Assembly (NCBI GenBank): GCA_902386135.1
Contig: CABMIB010000081.1
Location: forward strand, 1 to 64,000
Length of the DNA: 64,000 nt
Direction of reading: 5' to 3'
Origin: an uncultured archaeon
GTDB taxonomy: Archaea; Halobacteriota; Methanosarcinia; Methanosarcinales; Methanoperedenaceae
Of this stretch, positions 52,413 through 60,658 are shown piece by piece. The notes under the pieces are model-generated. The model searched no databases, was not told the DNA's origin, and saw only the letters and a list, made by a program, of their open reading frames with translations. Numbering within the stretch: position 1 is the stretch's first letter; the number at the start of each line of letters is the position of its first letter. Made by a program: the position numbers and the translations under genes.

Positions 52413-52769
52413 TTACATTTCCTCAATCTTCTTTATGCTCATCAGCGGATAATCCTGCGCCTCATCATACGCAAGCTCCGTCTGCGCTATCGTATTCTTA
52501 TACAATATCTGCAAGCTTACATTCAGCATCCGCCCTTCCAGTTCGCAGTATTTGAACTTCGGGTTCAGCTTCTTTTGCACCATCTCGCGGTCGATCGAAA
52601 CACTGATGCTTCTAACGTACGGCTGAAGAGCCACGCTTTGCTCGATTGTCCTTTCAAGATCATCGATCGTCTCAAGACTGATGGGCATGCCGACGAACTG
52701 GTGGTACAGCGCGCCAAGTTTTATCCCGGCTTCAAACACCGCTCTGTCACGTTCATTTATTTCTGTCAT
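52413..52769 (-). CDS. mptD: MptD-like dihydroneopterin aldolase (DUF381)
   Basis: The 118-residue protein matches my memory of the archaeal DUF381 family: RDRAVFEAGIKLGALYHQFVG at the N-terminus (21-residue block, shown here only by its ends RDRAVFE and LYHQFVG), PISLETIDDLERTIEQS in the middle, and KYCELEGRMLNVSLQILYK near residue 74. MptD makes 6-hydroxymethyl-dihydropterin for the C1 carrier tetrahydromethanopterin. It overlaps the end of the upstream pssA gene by 17 bases and is the last gene of the lipid/archaeosortase operon. Confidence 0.75.
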   Translation of the reverse strand: MTEINERDRAVFEAGIKLGALYHQFVGMPISLETIDDLERTIEQSVALQPYVRSISVSIDREMVQKKLNPKFKYCELEGRMLNVSLQILYKNTIAQTELAYDEAQDYPLMSIKKIEEM

Positions 52770-53433
52770 ACAACCTCCTCCATGCCGGGCTCAGAATATA
52801 TACGAATGCCAGCGCAAATAAGAGCAGGGAGACAAGCTTGACCATGCCTGCATAGCCCAGATAAAAACCAGCGATATCTATTACAAGAAGTATCCCCAGG
52901 GGCGCCAGAATAGACGGCTTTTTTACTTTGGGATAGCCTATCGTACTGACCATGAGCAGGGATAAGAGGACAAGGAGAAGAGGAAATATGTATTCGAAAT
53001 ACCGCACGTAATCCCTCATAAGAAGGAACAGAGCGACAATGAAACCGCCTGATGTTATGGGAATCCCCTCAAAACCGTCTTTTTTACCAGCAATGTTGAA
53101 CCGGGCAAGGCGCAGTATGCCGCACACCAAAAAAAATCCTGAAAATACCCATGCCGCCTGGCTGCCGATAAAAACAAAAGCCGCGGTTGCAGGCGCAACT
53201 CCGAACGCTATCACATCGGCAAGCGAATCAAGGTTCGCACCGAGAACGCCTGTGCCTGTGTACCTCGCGAACGCGCCGTCCGCGCCGTCCGCGATCACCG
53301 CAAGAAGGATCAGTACAAGAGCCTCATCAAGCTTGCCCTGAGCTGTCATTATCACGGATGCGAACCCGAGGAGCGCGTTTATCAGCGTGATTATATCCGC
53401 AGGCTTGATAAGTTTAAGGATGTTCTCGCTCAT
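52753..53433 (-). CDS. pssA: Archaetidylserine synthase (CDP-alcohol phosphotransferase)
   Basis: The 226-residue membrane enzyme has the CDP-alcohol phosphotransferase motif DG-x2-xxAR-x8-G-x3-D-x3-D in ADGADGAFARYTGTGVLGA followed by NLDSLADVIAFGV, with every expected Asp. It has about six TM helices. The archaeal form makes archaetidylserine from CDP-archaeol and serine. The next gene in transcription order upstream is the matching decarboxylase, 12 bases away, which supports that substrate. Confidence 0.9.
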   Translation of the reverse strand: MSENILKLIKPADIITLINALLGFASVIMTAQGKLDEALVLILLAVIADGADGAFARYTGTGVLGANLDSLADVIAFGVAPATAAFVFIGSQAAWVFSGFFLVCGILRLARFNIAGKKDGFEGIPITSGGFIVALFLLMRDYVRYFEYIFPLLLVLLSLLMVSTIGYPKVKKPSILAPLGILLVIDIAGFYLGYAGMVKLVSLLLFALAFVYILSPAWRRLYDRNK

Positions 53434-53445
53434 ATCTACCTCTCT

Positions 53446-54078
53446 TTATCTCTGTATTTTCTCTTTTTTCATTGCTATCACGGTCTCACCTGCTTTTACC
53501 TTATCATCCGGTTTAGCCGTGAACTCGTATCCCTGTGGTATTATCACGTCCGCACGCGAGCCGAAGCGTATCATACCGATGCGCTGACCCCTTTTTACAT
53601 GGCTTCCTTCGCTGATGTAGGATACGATGCGCCGGGTGAGGACGCCCGCGATCTGCGTCAGCTCAAGATTTCCATGCTCCGTACTTATTACGACATGGTT
53701 GCGCTCGTTCACCTGCGAATCCTTATTGAACGCAGGAATATATCCGCCCGGTTTATAATCGATCTGCGTGACCGTGCCTGCAAGCGGGGCTCGGTTCACA
53801 TGGACATTATGTATGTTCATAAAAATGCTGATAGTCCCGTCCTTTATGGAGATCACCCTACCATCCGCCGGAGAAACGGCATCATCCTCATCCCCGGAGG
53901 GAGTGCGTTCCGGGTCGCGGAAAAACACGAAGAAAAAGAGCGCCAGTACGGCCCCGATAATGAACAGGAACAAAAAAAGATATGATACAAGCCCCCCGGA
54001 AAGCGTTGAAATATACCCGGTCAAAGCGGTGAACAGAAGAGCGCCGCCGATCCATGGGAGCGAGCCTTTAGCCACCAT
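53446..54078 (-). CDS. asd: Archaetidylserine decarboxylase
   Basis: The 210-residue pyruvoyl enzyme turns archaetidylserine into archaetidylethanolamine. It has two N-terminal TM segments (GALLFTALTGYISTLSGGL and SYLFLFLFIIGAVLALFFFV), then FFRDPERTP, AVSPADGRVISI, NIHNVHVNRAPLAG and the self-cleavage site MIRFGSRADVI, where the Gly-Ser bond is cut to make the pyruvoyl group. Its start overlaps the archaeosortase gene by 11 bases. A short, archaeal-type PSD. Confidence 0.92.
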   Translation of the reverse strand: MVAKGSLPWIGGALLFTALTGYISTLSGGLVSYLFLFLFIIGAVLALFFFVFFRDPERTPSGDEDDAVSPADGRVISIKDGTISIFMNIHNVHVNRAPLAGTVTQIDYKPGGYIPAFNKDSQVNERNHVVISTEHGNLELTQIAGVLTRRIVSYISEGSHVKRGQRIGMIRFGSRADVIIPQGYEFTAKPDDKVKAGETVIAMKKEKIQR

Positions 54079-54883
54079 GCTTGAATATGCCTCCGAACAG
54101 GTTTAAAATACCGTCTATCATATCGACGATCTCGGGAAGGATTTTCATAACAGCATAGGCTATCAGGAAGAGCGCGATAAGAGAACCTACCTTTGCTATC
54201 ACGGTGTGCGCAATATAGAAACTTGTTTCCGGGTCGCCGAACCAGGTCATCCCGTACGCATCGACTATGAAAACGTTCCTTATCAGGTTCAAGCCGTAGA
54301 TCACGGGGACCGATATAAGGAAGGCTGCAGCCTGCCTTTTGAACGGCGCGTTGACGCTTGCGATTATACCGGTGAACAGGGCTATGCTTTCGATGGCTGT
54401 ACATGCAAGGATGATCTCAACCTTGTATCCGTTCACAGCTATCAGGTTCCAGTCAACCCTCGTCATCGTCACCCCGAAAAGCGAGGCAACCCGGATCGTC
54501 TGGTCAGCCACAGTCGATATGAGCCAGATGTTCATCGTCTGGATCTCGGAAAAAGCGAAATAAGAGATTCCGCCTATAGCTGCGGCAGTGGTTGCCATGA
54601 AAAGCGAAGTTGTGGTACTCACGCCATTTGTATCCCTGAATATTCTTTTGTCCTGCCGTATCAGGATATAGCCAATAAAAACACAGATAACAGCGGTGAG
54701 TAGGGTCAGGGCTACATTGACATAGTCCTCCACCTCAGCGTAATGCTGCCACTGGAAAGCCCAGTGCACAGCGAAAAAAGCCCATCCAGCGCCCGCGACA
54801 GTGAATTTGAGCCTGTAATTCCTGGGGATGATCGAGGCTATTATAAGCAATCCAAGCGCCAACCAGAGGATGTTTTCTATCAT
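54068..54883 (-). CDS. artA: Archaeosortase A
   Basis: The 271-residue membrane protein has about seven TM helices and the exosortase/archaeosortase active site in order: Cys in ILACTAIESIALF (residue ~161), Arg in YGLNLIRNVFIV (~202) and His in SFYIAHTVIAKVGS (~228). ArtA cuts PGF-CTERM proteins and, as shown in haloarchaea, is linked to attachment of an archaetidyl-type lipid. Here its gene overlaps the archaetidylserine decarboxylase gene, matching that link, and two PGF-CTERM-type proteins are encoded at 21.4 and 29-31 kb. It is cotranscribed with a geranylgeranyl reductase-family gene upstream. Confidence 0.92.
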   Translation of the reverse strand: MIENILWLALGLLIIASIIPRNYRLKFTVAGAGWAFFAVHWAFQWQHYAEVEDYVNVALTLLTAVICVFIGYILIRQDKRIFRDTNGVSTTTSLFMATTAAAIGGISYFAFSEIQTMNIWLISTVADQTIRVASLFGVTMTRVDWNLIAVNGYKVEIILACTAIESIALFTGIIASVNAPFKRQAAAFLISVPVIYGLNLIRNVFIVDAYGMTWFGDPETSFYIAHTVIAKVGSLIALFLIAYAVMKILPEIVDMIDGILNLFGGIFKHGG

Positions 54884-54925
54884 ATGACTGACACCTATAA
54901 ACCATAGAGGAATATATAGTTTTTA

Positions 54926-55936
54926 TCAGGAGACCAGAGTTTTAATCAGGAAACGTATATCTTTTATCCCGGGTTTTTTATTTTCTTTTGTCAGAATACC
55001 TTCCACAAGCTTATTAAACCTCTCGTTATCCCTGATAGATTTTGTGAACAGCTCAAGGGCCCTGTCGTTTGACAACATCCGGGAAATCAAAGCCAGTGTT
55101 GAGAAATCAAACTCTTTTCTCCAGCAGGATTCATAATCTGTAAGCACATTTTTATCTTCGGTCACACCCGATATGATTTCTGCGGCTATCTCGCCTGAGC
55201 GCCGGGCATAATATATGCCCTCGCCTTCGAATGGTGACACGAACCCTGCCGCATCACCTGCAAGAAGAATCCTTTCTGAGAATGTTTTTTTAACAGGTCC
55301 AAGCGGTATCAAACTTTTTTCGCCGGGAATATCCGGGTATCCGCTCAGCGATGATGTGCCTGTAAGCACGCAGTCCTTTTTTGGCGTACTCCACGAGTAA
55401 CCGCCGTGCATCAGGTTCATCTCAAAATAATCACCGGGTTCCAGATATTTTTTCTGCTGCACACAGAAGGCATACCTCTCCGGACCTCCGCAAAGGCGGC
55501 TTAGATCCGATACACCTGATGCGACAATCGCATAATCTGCGAGTATTTGCCCTTTTGTTGTCCTGATTGCCACAGAGGAGCCATTTTCCTCTAACGACAG
55601 GGCCGTATCTTTTCTCAGTCCGGCTCCGGCAGATATGGCTTCATTAAGGTTAAAAGAATCATATGCACTGCGGTCTATAGAATACTCAACCGCTTTCCTG
55701 TATGTTATTTCAGCCCTGATATCGCGAAATGACAGCCTGACACCCTTCAGCTTCCTTTCAACGTAAGATTCATCCACCCCGTACTTCCTGACATACTGCG
55801 CCGTCAGGATACCTGCACATATCTTTTTTTTGTCGCACGGGTCTATTATCAGGGTTTTATGGCCGAGGGAAGAGAGCTTTTCTGCTGCGAAAGAACCCGC
55901 AGGTCCTGCGCCTATGACCGCAACGTCATACCTCAT
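54926..55936 (-). CDS. Geranylgeranyl reductase-family flavoprotein
   Basis: The 336-residue protein has an N-terminal FAD site (VAVIGAGPAGSFAAEKLSS), the family's Cys-containing loop (DKKKICAGILTAQYV) and the second FAD segment ILLAGDAAGFVSPFEGEGIY. This is the geranylgeranyl reductase pattern; archaeal members saturate the isoprenoid chains of membrane lipids. It is shorter than the classic digeranylgeranylglycerophospholipid reductase (~390-400), so another isoprenoid substrate is possible. It overlaps the upstream membrane-protein gene by 11 bases and precedes artA by 42 bases, in a lipid-centred operon. Confidence 0.87.
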   Translation of the reverse strand: MRYDVAVIGAGPAGSFAAEKLSSLGHKTLIIDPCDKKKICAGILTAQYVRKYGVDESYVERKLKGVRLSFRDIRAEITYRKAVEYSIDRSAYDSFNLNEAISAGAGLRKDTALSLEENGSSVAIRTTKGQILADYAIVASGVSDLSRLCGGPERYAFCVQQKKYLEPGDYFEMNLMHGGYSWSTPKKDCVLTGTSSLSGYPDIPGEKSLIPLGPVKKTFSERILLAGDAAGFVSPFEGEGIYYARRSGEIAAEIISGVTEDKNVLTDYESCWRKEFDFSTLALISRMLSNDRALELFTKSIRDNERFNKLVEGILTKENKKPGIKDIRFLIKTLVS

Positions 55937-56444
55937 GCGCAGCCCTCCGCGTTATCCTGTCTGTCAGCATATACGCTGCATCGAAAGCAAGAAGGACAAT
56001 TAAGGCGTTCAATCCCAACATATTCAGGACAACAAGTACCAGAATCCCTACTTTCAGGATTAACCTGTATTTGAAAATAGGTTCCAGGAATCTCGGAGCG
56101 TGTATTAAATCTCGTATCTCATCAAGGGCTGCAAGCGCCGCTACGGGCAGTACGAGAAAGGAGAGCTTTATCCCGTATAAAAAAATCACAACAAGTATTG
56201 CGCCAAGACCGAAATAATGTCCCATGCTGTTTATTTTGCCTGTCAATAGATTCCCGAGGATTATGCCGCCGAAAAGAAGTGCCGAGTCTGTATCGGATAT
56301 CATAAGATACCCCATTAATAAACCGTAAGCGAGCCCGCAGGGTATTGCATAAAAGTTATGGAAAAGATTTTTATCCTCAATATCATCGGTCAGTTTAATT
56401 AGTGAACCTGAAAGAAAACCCGGAATCAAGATGAAAAAAGACAT
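55926..56444 (-). CDS. Polytopic membrane protein, first gene of lipid operon
   Basis: The 172-residue protein has about five TM segments (FFILIPGFLSGSLIKL, GLAYGLLMGYLMI, LLFGGIILGNLLTG, YFGLGAILVVIFLYGIKL, VGILVLVVLNMLGLNALI). It carries acidic loops LTDDIEDKNL near the start and ALDEIRDLIHA in the middle, which recall the metal-binding Asp pairs of prenyl-transfer enzymes, but I cannot place it in a family. It overlaps the reductase gene downstream by 11 bases, so a role in membrane-lipid synthesis is inferred from context. Confidence 0.65.
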   Translation of the reverse strand: MSFFILIPGFLSGSLIKLTDDIEDKNLFHNFYAIPCGLAYGLLMGYLMISDTDSALLFGGIILGNLLTGKINSMGHYFGLGAILVVIFLYGIKLSFLVLPVAALAALDEIRDLIHAPRFLEPIFKYRLILKVGILVLVVLNMLGLNALIVLLAFDAAYMLTDRITRRAAHEV

Positions 56445-56558
56445 GTATCATAGCCTGCTTTCAATAAAGAAATAGGTTACTGTGGATAGAAAACTTATCT
56501 TTTTATCCGAAAGCATCAGATTATATTTATACATAATGACATGAATTAAAGAGATTAT

Positions 56559-56828
56559 ATGAAAAAACTTTACGAAAGTTTTATCAAAAGAAGGGGTATG
56601 CGCAGCATACGCCTAGACTGGATAAAGCGAGGTGTCGCTAAACCTTTAAGAAAGGTTTATCAAAAACCGTCGCGCCGCTTTACTTCGCACACACGTATGC
56701 CTGCGGGCATACGTGGATACCGGATAAAGCGAAGTGTCGCTAAACCTTTACGAAAGTTTTATCAAACGAAGGGGTATGGTCACAAGACCATACCCCTAGA
56801 CCGGATAAAGCGAGGTGTCGCTTTATGA
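56559..56828 (+). CDS. Possible repeat-encoded upstream ORF coupled to argH
   Basis: An open frame of 89 residues runs through the hairpin array and ends in a TGA that overlaps the argH ATG (ATGA at 56825-56828). Its product is very basic and repetitive (AKPLRKVYQ, AKPLRKFYQ, IKRGVAKPL, IKRSVAKPL). The frame may be open only because the repeat unit is. Coupling to argH could nevertheless make it act as a leader ORF that sets argH translation. Confidence 0.3.
   Translation: MKKLYESFIKRRGMRSIRLDWIKRGVAKPLRKVYQKPSRRFTSHTRMPAGIRGYRIKRSVAKPLRKFYQTKGYGHKTIPLDRIKRGVAL
56566..56826 (+). repeat. Array of composite hairpin repeats ending in the argH start
   Basis: Three unit types alternate. Unit A, GGATAAAGCGAGGTGTCGCT, lies at 56620, 56722 (one change) and 56803. 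Unit B, an AAACTTTACGAAAGTTTTA-type hairpin, lies at about 56566, 56640 and 56742. Unit C is a stem that varies in sequence: GTATGC/GCATAC (56596-56610), CGTATGCC/GGCATACG (56694-56713), and GGGGTATGGTC/GACCATACCCC (56771-56796). The stems of C and B change on both sides together, so pairing is kept. The last unit A extends to ATAAAGCGA-GGTG-TCGCTTTAT (56805-56826), which includes the first two bases of the argH ATG. Confidence 0.85.
56812..56826 (+). promoter_or_regulatory. argH ribosome binding site inside a hairpin loop
   Basis: The Shine-Dalgarno-like GAGGTG (56812-56817) is mostly the GGTG loop of a perfect 9-bp hairpin (56805-56826), and the AT of the argH ATG pairs in the distal end of the stem. 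Spacing from GGTG to ATG is 7 bases, which is ideal. The same GAGGTG is repeated in the upstream copies. Translation of argH would need the stem to open. Confidence 0.55.
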
Positions 56829-58291
56829 ATATACTAAGACGAGGGCGACTGTCTGTAGAGCCGGACAAGGATATCAATAACTTCACTTCATCCATGGAAG
56901 CGGATAAGCGCATATTCGATGCGGATATCGACATAGACAAGGCGCATGTGATTATGCTGAGGGAGCAGGACATCATCAAGACAGATGATTGCTCAGCCAT
57001 ACTTTCGGGTCTTGATAAAATAAAAAAAGAGGGCATTTCAGCCCTGGATACATCCTACGAAGATGTCCACATAGCCCTTGAAGCGCGGCTTATAGAACTC
57101 GTAGGCGAAGACACGGGCGGCAGGATGCATTCAGCCCGTTCGAGGAACGATGAAGTCGCTGCATGTATCAGGCTTTCGCTCCGCAGTGAACTCATAGACC
57201 TGATGGAAGAAGTACACGACCTCATCTCTGCAATGCTCAATACCGCCGCAAAGCACCATGAGACCATCATGCCGGGGTACACGCATACCCAGCATGCCCA
57301 GCCCACCACGCTTGCACATCACCTGCTGGCACATGCCAGTGCAAATCTTCGCGACCTTGAACGGTTAAAAGGCGCCTATGAGCGAACGAACAGGAATCCT
57401 CTTGGGGCGGCTGCGTTTGCTTCCACAGGCTTCCCGATAAACAGGAAGAGAACAGCAGAGCTTCTCGGATTCGATTCCGTGCTTGAGAATTCGATGGATG
57501 CTGTAAGCACGCGTGATTTCATGATAGAGAGCCTGGGCTGCTTTGCCAATCTGATGACAGACCTGAGCCGCCTTGCAGAAGAACTCATCCTCTGGAGCTC
57601 GTCGGAATTTGATTTCATCGAACTGGACGATAAATACTCCTCCACATCATCCATAATGCCGCAGAAAAAGAACCCGGATATCGCAGAACTCATGCGCGCA
57701 AAGACAGGGACTGTCGACGGCGCACTCATGTCGGTGTTAACGATATGCAAGGCCCTTCCCTATAGTTATGACCGCGATCTCCAGGAAGCCACACCCCATC
57801 TCTGGCGCGCCACGGATAACGTAAGGTCTTCTGTGCGCATGGCGCAGGGTATGATAAGTACCATGAAGCTCAAAAAAGAGAACCTGGAAAGCGCACTAGA
57901 TAAAGGGTTCATGACTGCCACAGAACTTGCGGACACTATTGTTCGCACCACAGGCATTCCGTTCAGGACAGCGCATCACATCGTAGGCTCATGCGCCAGA
58001 ACCGGGAAAACCCCGACTCTTGCGGATGTCGATGAACTCTCGCTAAAGATCCTTAACGAGAAATTAAGCGACAGGGGTCTTTCTGAAAAAGATATCCGGG
58101 AAGCCCTTGACCCGGCAGAGAATATAAAGAAAAGAAGTGTTCCGGGCGGTCCTGCGCCGAAAGAAACAAAGCGCCAGGTAACCCTGATAAAGAAAAAGCT
58201 GGCAGGGTTCGGAGGAGATACCAAACTTATCCGGAAAAAGATTAATGGGGCATCAGCAAAACTTGAAAAAGCCAGTCTTCAGTATTCCTGA
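56825..58291 (+). CDS. argH: Argininosuccinate lyase ArgH
   Basis: The 488-residue enzyme splits argininosuccinate into arginine and fumarate. It has the superfamily signature STSSIMPQKKNPDIAELMR near residue 275, the RMHSARSRNDEVAA segment near residue 98, and THTQHAQPTTLAHHLLAHA near 158 with the catalytic His. The C-terminus is the usual ASL helical end (VPGGPAPKETKRQV). The ATG at 56825 is supported by GAGGTG seven bases upstream, inside the last copy of a hairpin array. Transcribed alone, with no other arg gene adjacent. Confidence 0.96.
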   Translation: MNILRRGRLSVEPDKDINNFTSSMEADKRIFDADIDIDKAHVIMLREQDIIKTDDCSAILSGLDKIKKEGISALDTSYEDVHIALEARLIELVGEDTGGRMHSARSRNDEVAACIRLSLRSELIDLMEEVHDLISAMLNTAAKHHETIMPGYTHTQHAQPTTLAHHLLAHASANLRDLERLKGAYERTNRNPLGAAAFASTGFPINRKRTAELLGFDSVLENSMDAVSTRDFMIESLGCFANLMTDLSRLAEELILWSSSEFDFIELDDKYSSTSSIMPQKKNPDIAELMRAKTGTVDGALMSVLTICKALPYSYDRDLQEATPHLWRATDNVRSSVRMAQGMISTMKLKKENLESALDKGFMTATELADTIVRTTGIPFRTAHHIVGSCARTGKTPTLADVDELSLKILNEKLSDRGLSEKDIREALDPAENIKKRSVPGGPAPKETKRQVTLIKKKLAGFGGDTKLIRKKINGASAKLEKASLQYS

Positions 58292-58374
58292 ATCAAACAC
58301 CCGTCTCAAAAATATAGTATGGGAAAGATTAATACCAGAAATAATCCTACTACTGTCGTACTAAAGAGGCAAAC

Positions 58375-59496
58375 ATGACTGAGGAAACCACCGGGATTAC
58401 AATAATTGCCGAGGAGAAAAAGGAACAGAATGCTATCACTGTGCCCCAATCTAACGGCAAGCGCGCTTTCTGTGTAGCCCTGCCTGTATCAGGGGGAAAA
58501 CCATTAAAATTGACAGGTGATAACCCGCATGAGTTTATACCTTTCCTAAAAGAATCATCTATAGCCTGGTTAAACTTCCCTGTAGAAGATATAAAGAAAG
58601 ACGCTGATATCATTGCAATGTCCCTGGGTTTCAGTTCTTCCCTTGTACCCACGCTTCTCTCCAGTTATCTGTCAGCATACGAAGACCGAGACACTGAAAT
58701 GGGGTTAATGCTGCCTGCTGTGATGGTTAAGAAGTTCGATGTTCTTATCAGCCCGGTATTAATTTTAATAAGAAAAGACCTGATTGTCACGATACACGTT
58801 GAAAATGTAAATCGCCTGATCCGACTTTCCAGGTATGCCGATGCCTTCATGAGGAAAATCAAACCCAACCTCACACAAGAGGACAAATTGTCGATAATTC
58901 TCACAAGAATAATCGATGAGAATAATAACTTGAATTTTGAGCATCTGCGGGAGCTTGAAGCGCAGGGAGATGAATTGAGCAAAAATCTTCTTGACCCGAT
59001 GGCGTCAAGAGGAATGATCGCGCCGGAAATATATAATATGAAACATGCCCTTATAAGCTACCTGGATACGCTCTGGGCTACCCTTGATGTCATTAATTCC
59101 CTCCGCCACGGTGATGCTGAACTCATTACGGATAACCCCAAGCTGCTGGCCCGCATAGGGATACTTTCAGACGACGTGAACAGGCATATCTCGCTCAGCG
59201 AACATATGTCAGAGGTGCTCGCTTCAGGTCTTGAGGTGCTCCAGAGCATCTATAACAACCAGCTCCAGATACTGAACAACAGGCTTGCTTTTGTCATGAC
59301 ATGGCTTACAATACTGGGTACGGCGGTGCTCGTACCGAACACTCTTGCGACTATACTCAGTAATCCCGCCTTTGCCCTCGGACCTGCGGACAGGGTATGG
59401 TATTCGGTTCTTCTCTTTGTGTCCACGATACTTGCAACATGGGCTGCCTACTGGTGGGTTAAAAAGAAAAGTTTGCTGCCAATTAAAGTGGACTGA
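58375..59496 (+). CDS. CorA-like divalent cation transporter
   Basis: The 373-residue protein has a large cytoplasmic N-terminal domain (~residues 1-300) with mixed strands then long helices (LLDPMASRGMIAPEIY, SEHMSEVLASGLEVLQSIYN). Two C-terminal TM helices follow (FVMTWLTILGTAVLVPNTLA and WYSVLLFVSTILATWAAYW) and a basic end. This is the CorA layout. The usual GMN signature between the helices is replaced by VPNT, so selectivity may differ (Zn or other metals, or a Mg2+ variant). GAGG precedes the ATG. Convergent with the PD40 gene, with no gap. Confidence 0.85.
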   Translation: MTEETTGITIIAEEKKEQNAITVPQSNGKRAFCVALPVSGGKPLKLTGDNPHEFIPFLKESSIAWLNFPVEDIKKDADIIAMSLGFSSSLVPTLLSSYLSAYEDRDTEMGLMLPAVMVKKFDVLISPVLILIRKDLIVTIHVENVNRLIRLSRYADAFMRKIKPNLTQEDKLSIILTRIIDENNNLNFEHLRELEAQGDELSKNLLDPMASRGMIAPEIYNMKHALISYLDTLWATLDVINSLRHGDAELITDNPKLLARIGILSDDVNRHISLSEHMSEVLASGLEVLQSIYNNQLQILNNRLAFVMTWLTILGTAVLVPNTLATILSNPAFALGPADRVWYSVLLFVSTILATWAAYWWVKKKSLLPIKVD

Positions 59497-60615
59497 TCAT
59501 TTTTTAGAAAGGGTATTTGCAATTATCAGGATCACCAGCAGCACTATAGCTATTATGACCAGCATCAGGAGCATAGTAGTCAGGTCCACTCCGCCTGCTG
59601 CCGGTGTCCCCGTGGCGATTGGGGTCGGATGTGCTGTCTTCGTTACAGTCGGTGCTGTCGCTGTCGGGGTTATTACGGTTGGCGCAGGCGTGGCTGTTAT
59701 GCCGGCCGTGTCTCCAATAGTGATTTTCACTATGCCGGAGGGATTTATCCCCACATATGAGAACTTCCTGCCGTCACTGCTGAACGACGGGCTTCTTTGC
59801 CTGTAATCTCCATCGACAAACAGCCTTTTATTAGTCCCGTCCTGGTTTATTGCAAAGACATTTTCACCCGATGATGTCAGGTTTTCGTAAGAAACGTATG
59901 TTATGGTGCCGTCCGGGCCCCAGACAGGGTAATTCTTTTTTATCTCGTTAAAGGTAAGCTGTCTTTTACCGGTCCCGTTTACATCTACTATGAAAAGTTC
60001 CTCTTTCAGTCTGCTGTTATATGACACGTACACTATATTTTTTCCATCAGGACTTATTGCAGGGCTCCACTGTCTTGAGTCATCATTAAGTAACTGCCTC
60101 TTTCCTGTGCCGTCTGAATTGACGATATACATTTTTTGTCTCTGCACATCATCAGGCGACGTATATGCCAGAGACTTGCCGTCAGGGCTCCATGATGGAG
60201 CGGCCCATACAGGCGGTTTATCTTCAGACGAGCTGCCCTGCCTTGTATTATCAGGGATAAGCTGCTTGTTATCGGTGCCGTCAGGGTTCATGACGAATAT
60301 CTTTTCAAGCCCGTCTTTCCCGAACGATACGTAGGCGATTTTATCAGGTCCCCATGCAATCCCCCATTTTTTATTGACATCGCTGGTGAGCTTTGTTTCC
60401 CCGGTGCCATCTGCGTTTATGACGAATACCTGCTGGTTGTGTGCATCGTCATAAGCAACATAGGCGATCTTCGTTCCATCGGGACTGAGAGCAGGGTCCC
60501 ATAGCTGGGTTTCAGCTATATCGAGTTTCCTTAAGTTCTCTACGGAAACCAGAGCTGCTGCGCTGGTGGCAGTGAGCAGTATGATGAAAATCCCTAATGC
60601 CGGTACTTTTTGCAT
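59497..60615 (-). CDS. Secreted PD40/TolB-type beta-propeller with C-terminal anchor
   Basis: The 372-residue protein has a signal peptide (LGIFIILLTATSAAALV) and about six repeats of the PD40/WD40-like motif, each with 'W.PDG..IAYVS' and 'FVINADGTG..QLT' (for example ALSPDGTKIAYVAYDD, ISPDGKNIVYVSYNS). These form a six-bladed propeller. A ~50-residue Thr/Pro-rich linker (TATPAPTVITPTATAPTV) leads to a TM anchor (TTMLLMLVIIAIVLLVILII) and a short basic tail. It would sit on the outer face of the membrane as a binding protein. The anchor has no PGF motif. Confidence 0.88.
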   Translation of the reverse strand: MQKVPALGIFIILLTATSAAALVSVENLRKLDIAETQLWDPALSPDGTKIAYVAYDDAHNQQVFVINADGTGETKLTSDVNKKWGIAWGPDKIAYVSFGKDGLEKIFVMNPDGTDNKQLIPDNTRQGSSSEDKPPVWAAPSWSPDGKSLAYTSPDDVQRQKMYIVNSDGTGKRQLLNDDSRQWSPAISPDGKNIVYVSYNSRLKEELFIVDVNGTGKRQLTFNEIKKNYPVWGPDGTITYVSYENLTSSGENVFAINQDGTNKRLFVDGDYRQRSPSFSSDGRKFSYVGINPSGIVKITIGDTAGITATPAPTVITPTATAPTVTKTAHPTPIATGTPAAGGVDLTTMLLMLVIIAIVLLVILIIANTLSKK

Positions 60616-60658
60616 AAGCTTAAATTATATGTGAAACATGATAAATGTTACTCAATAT

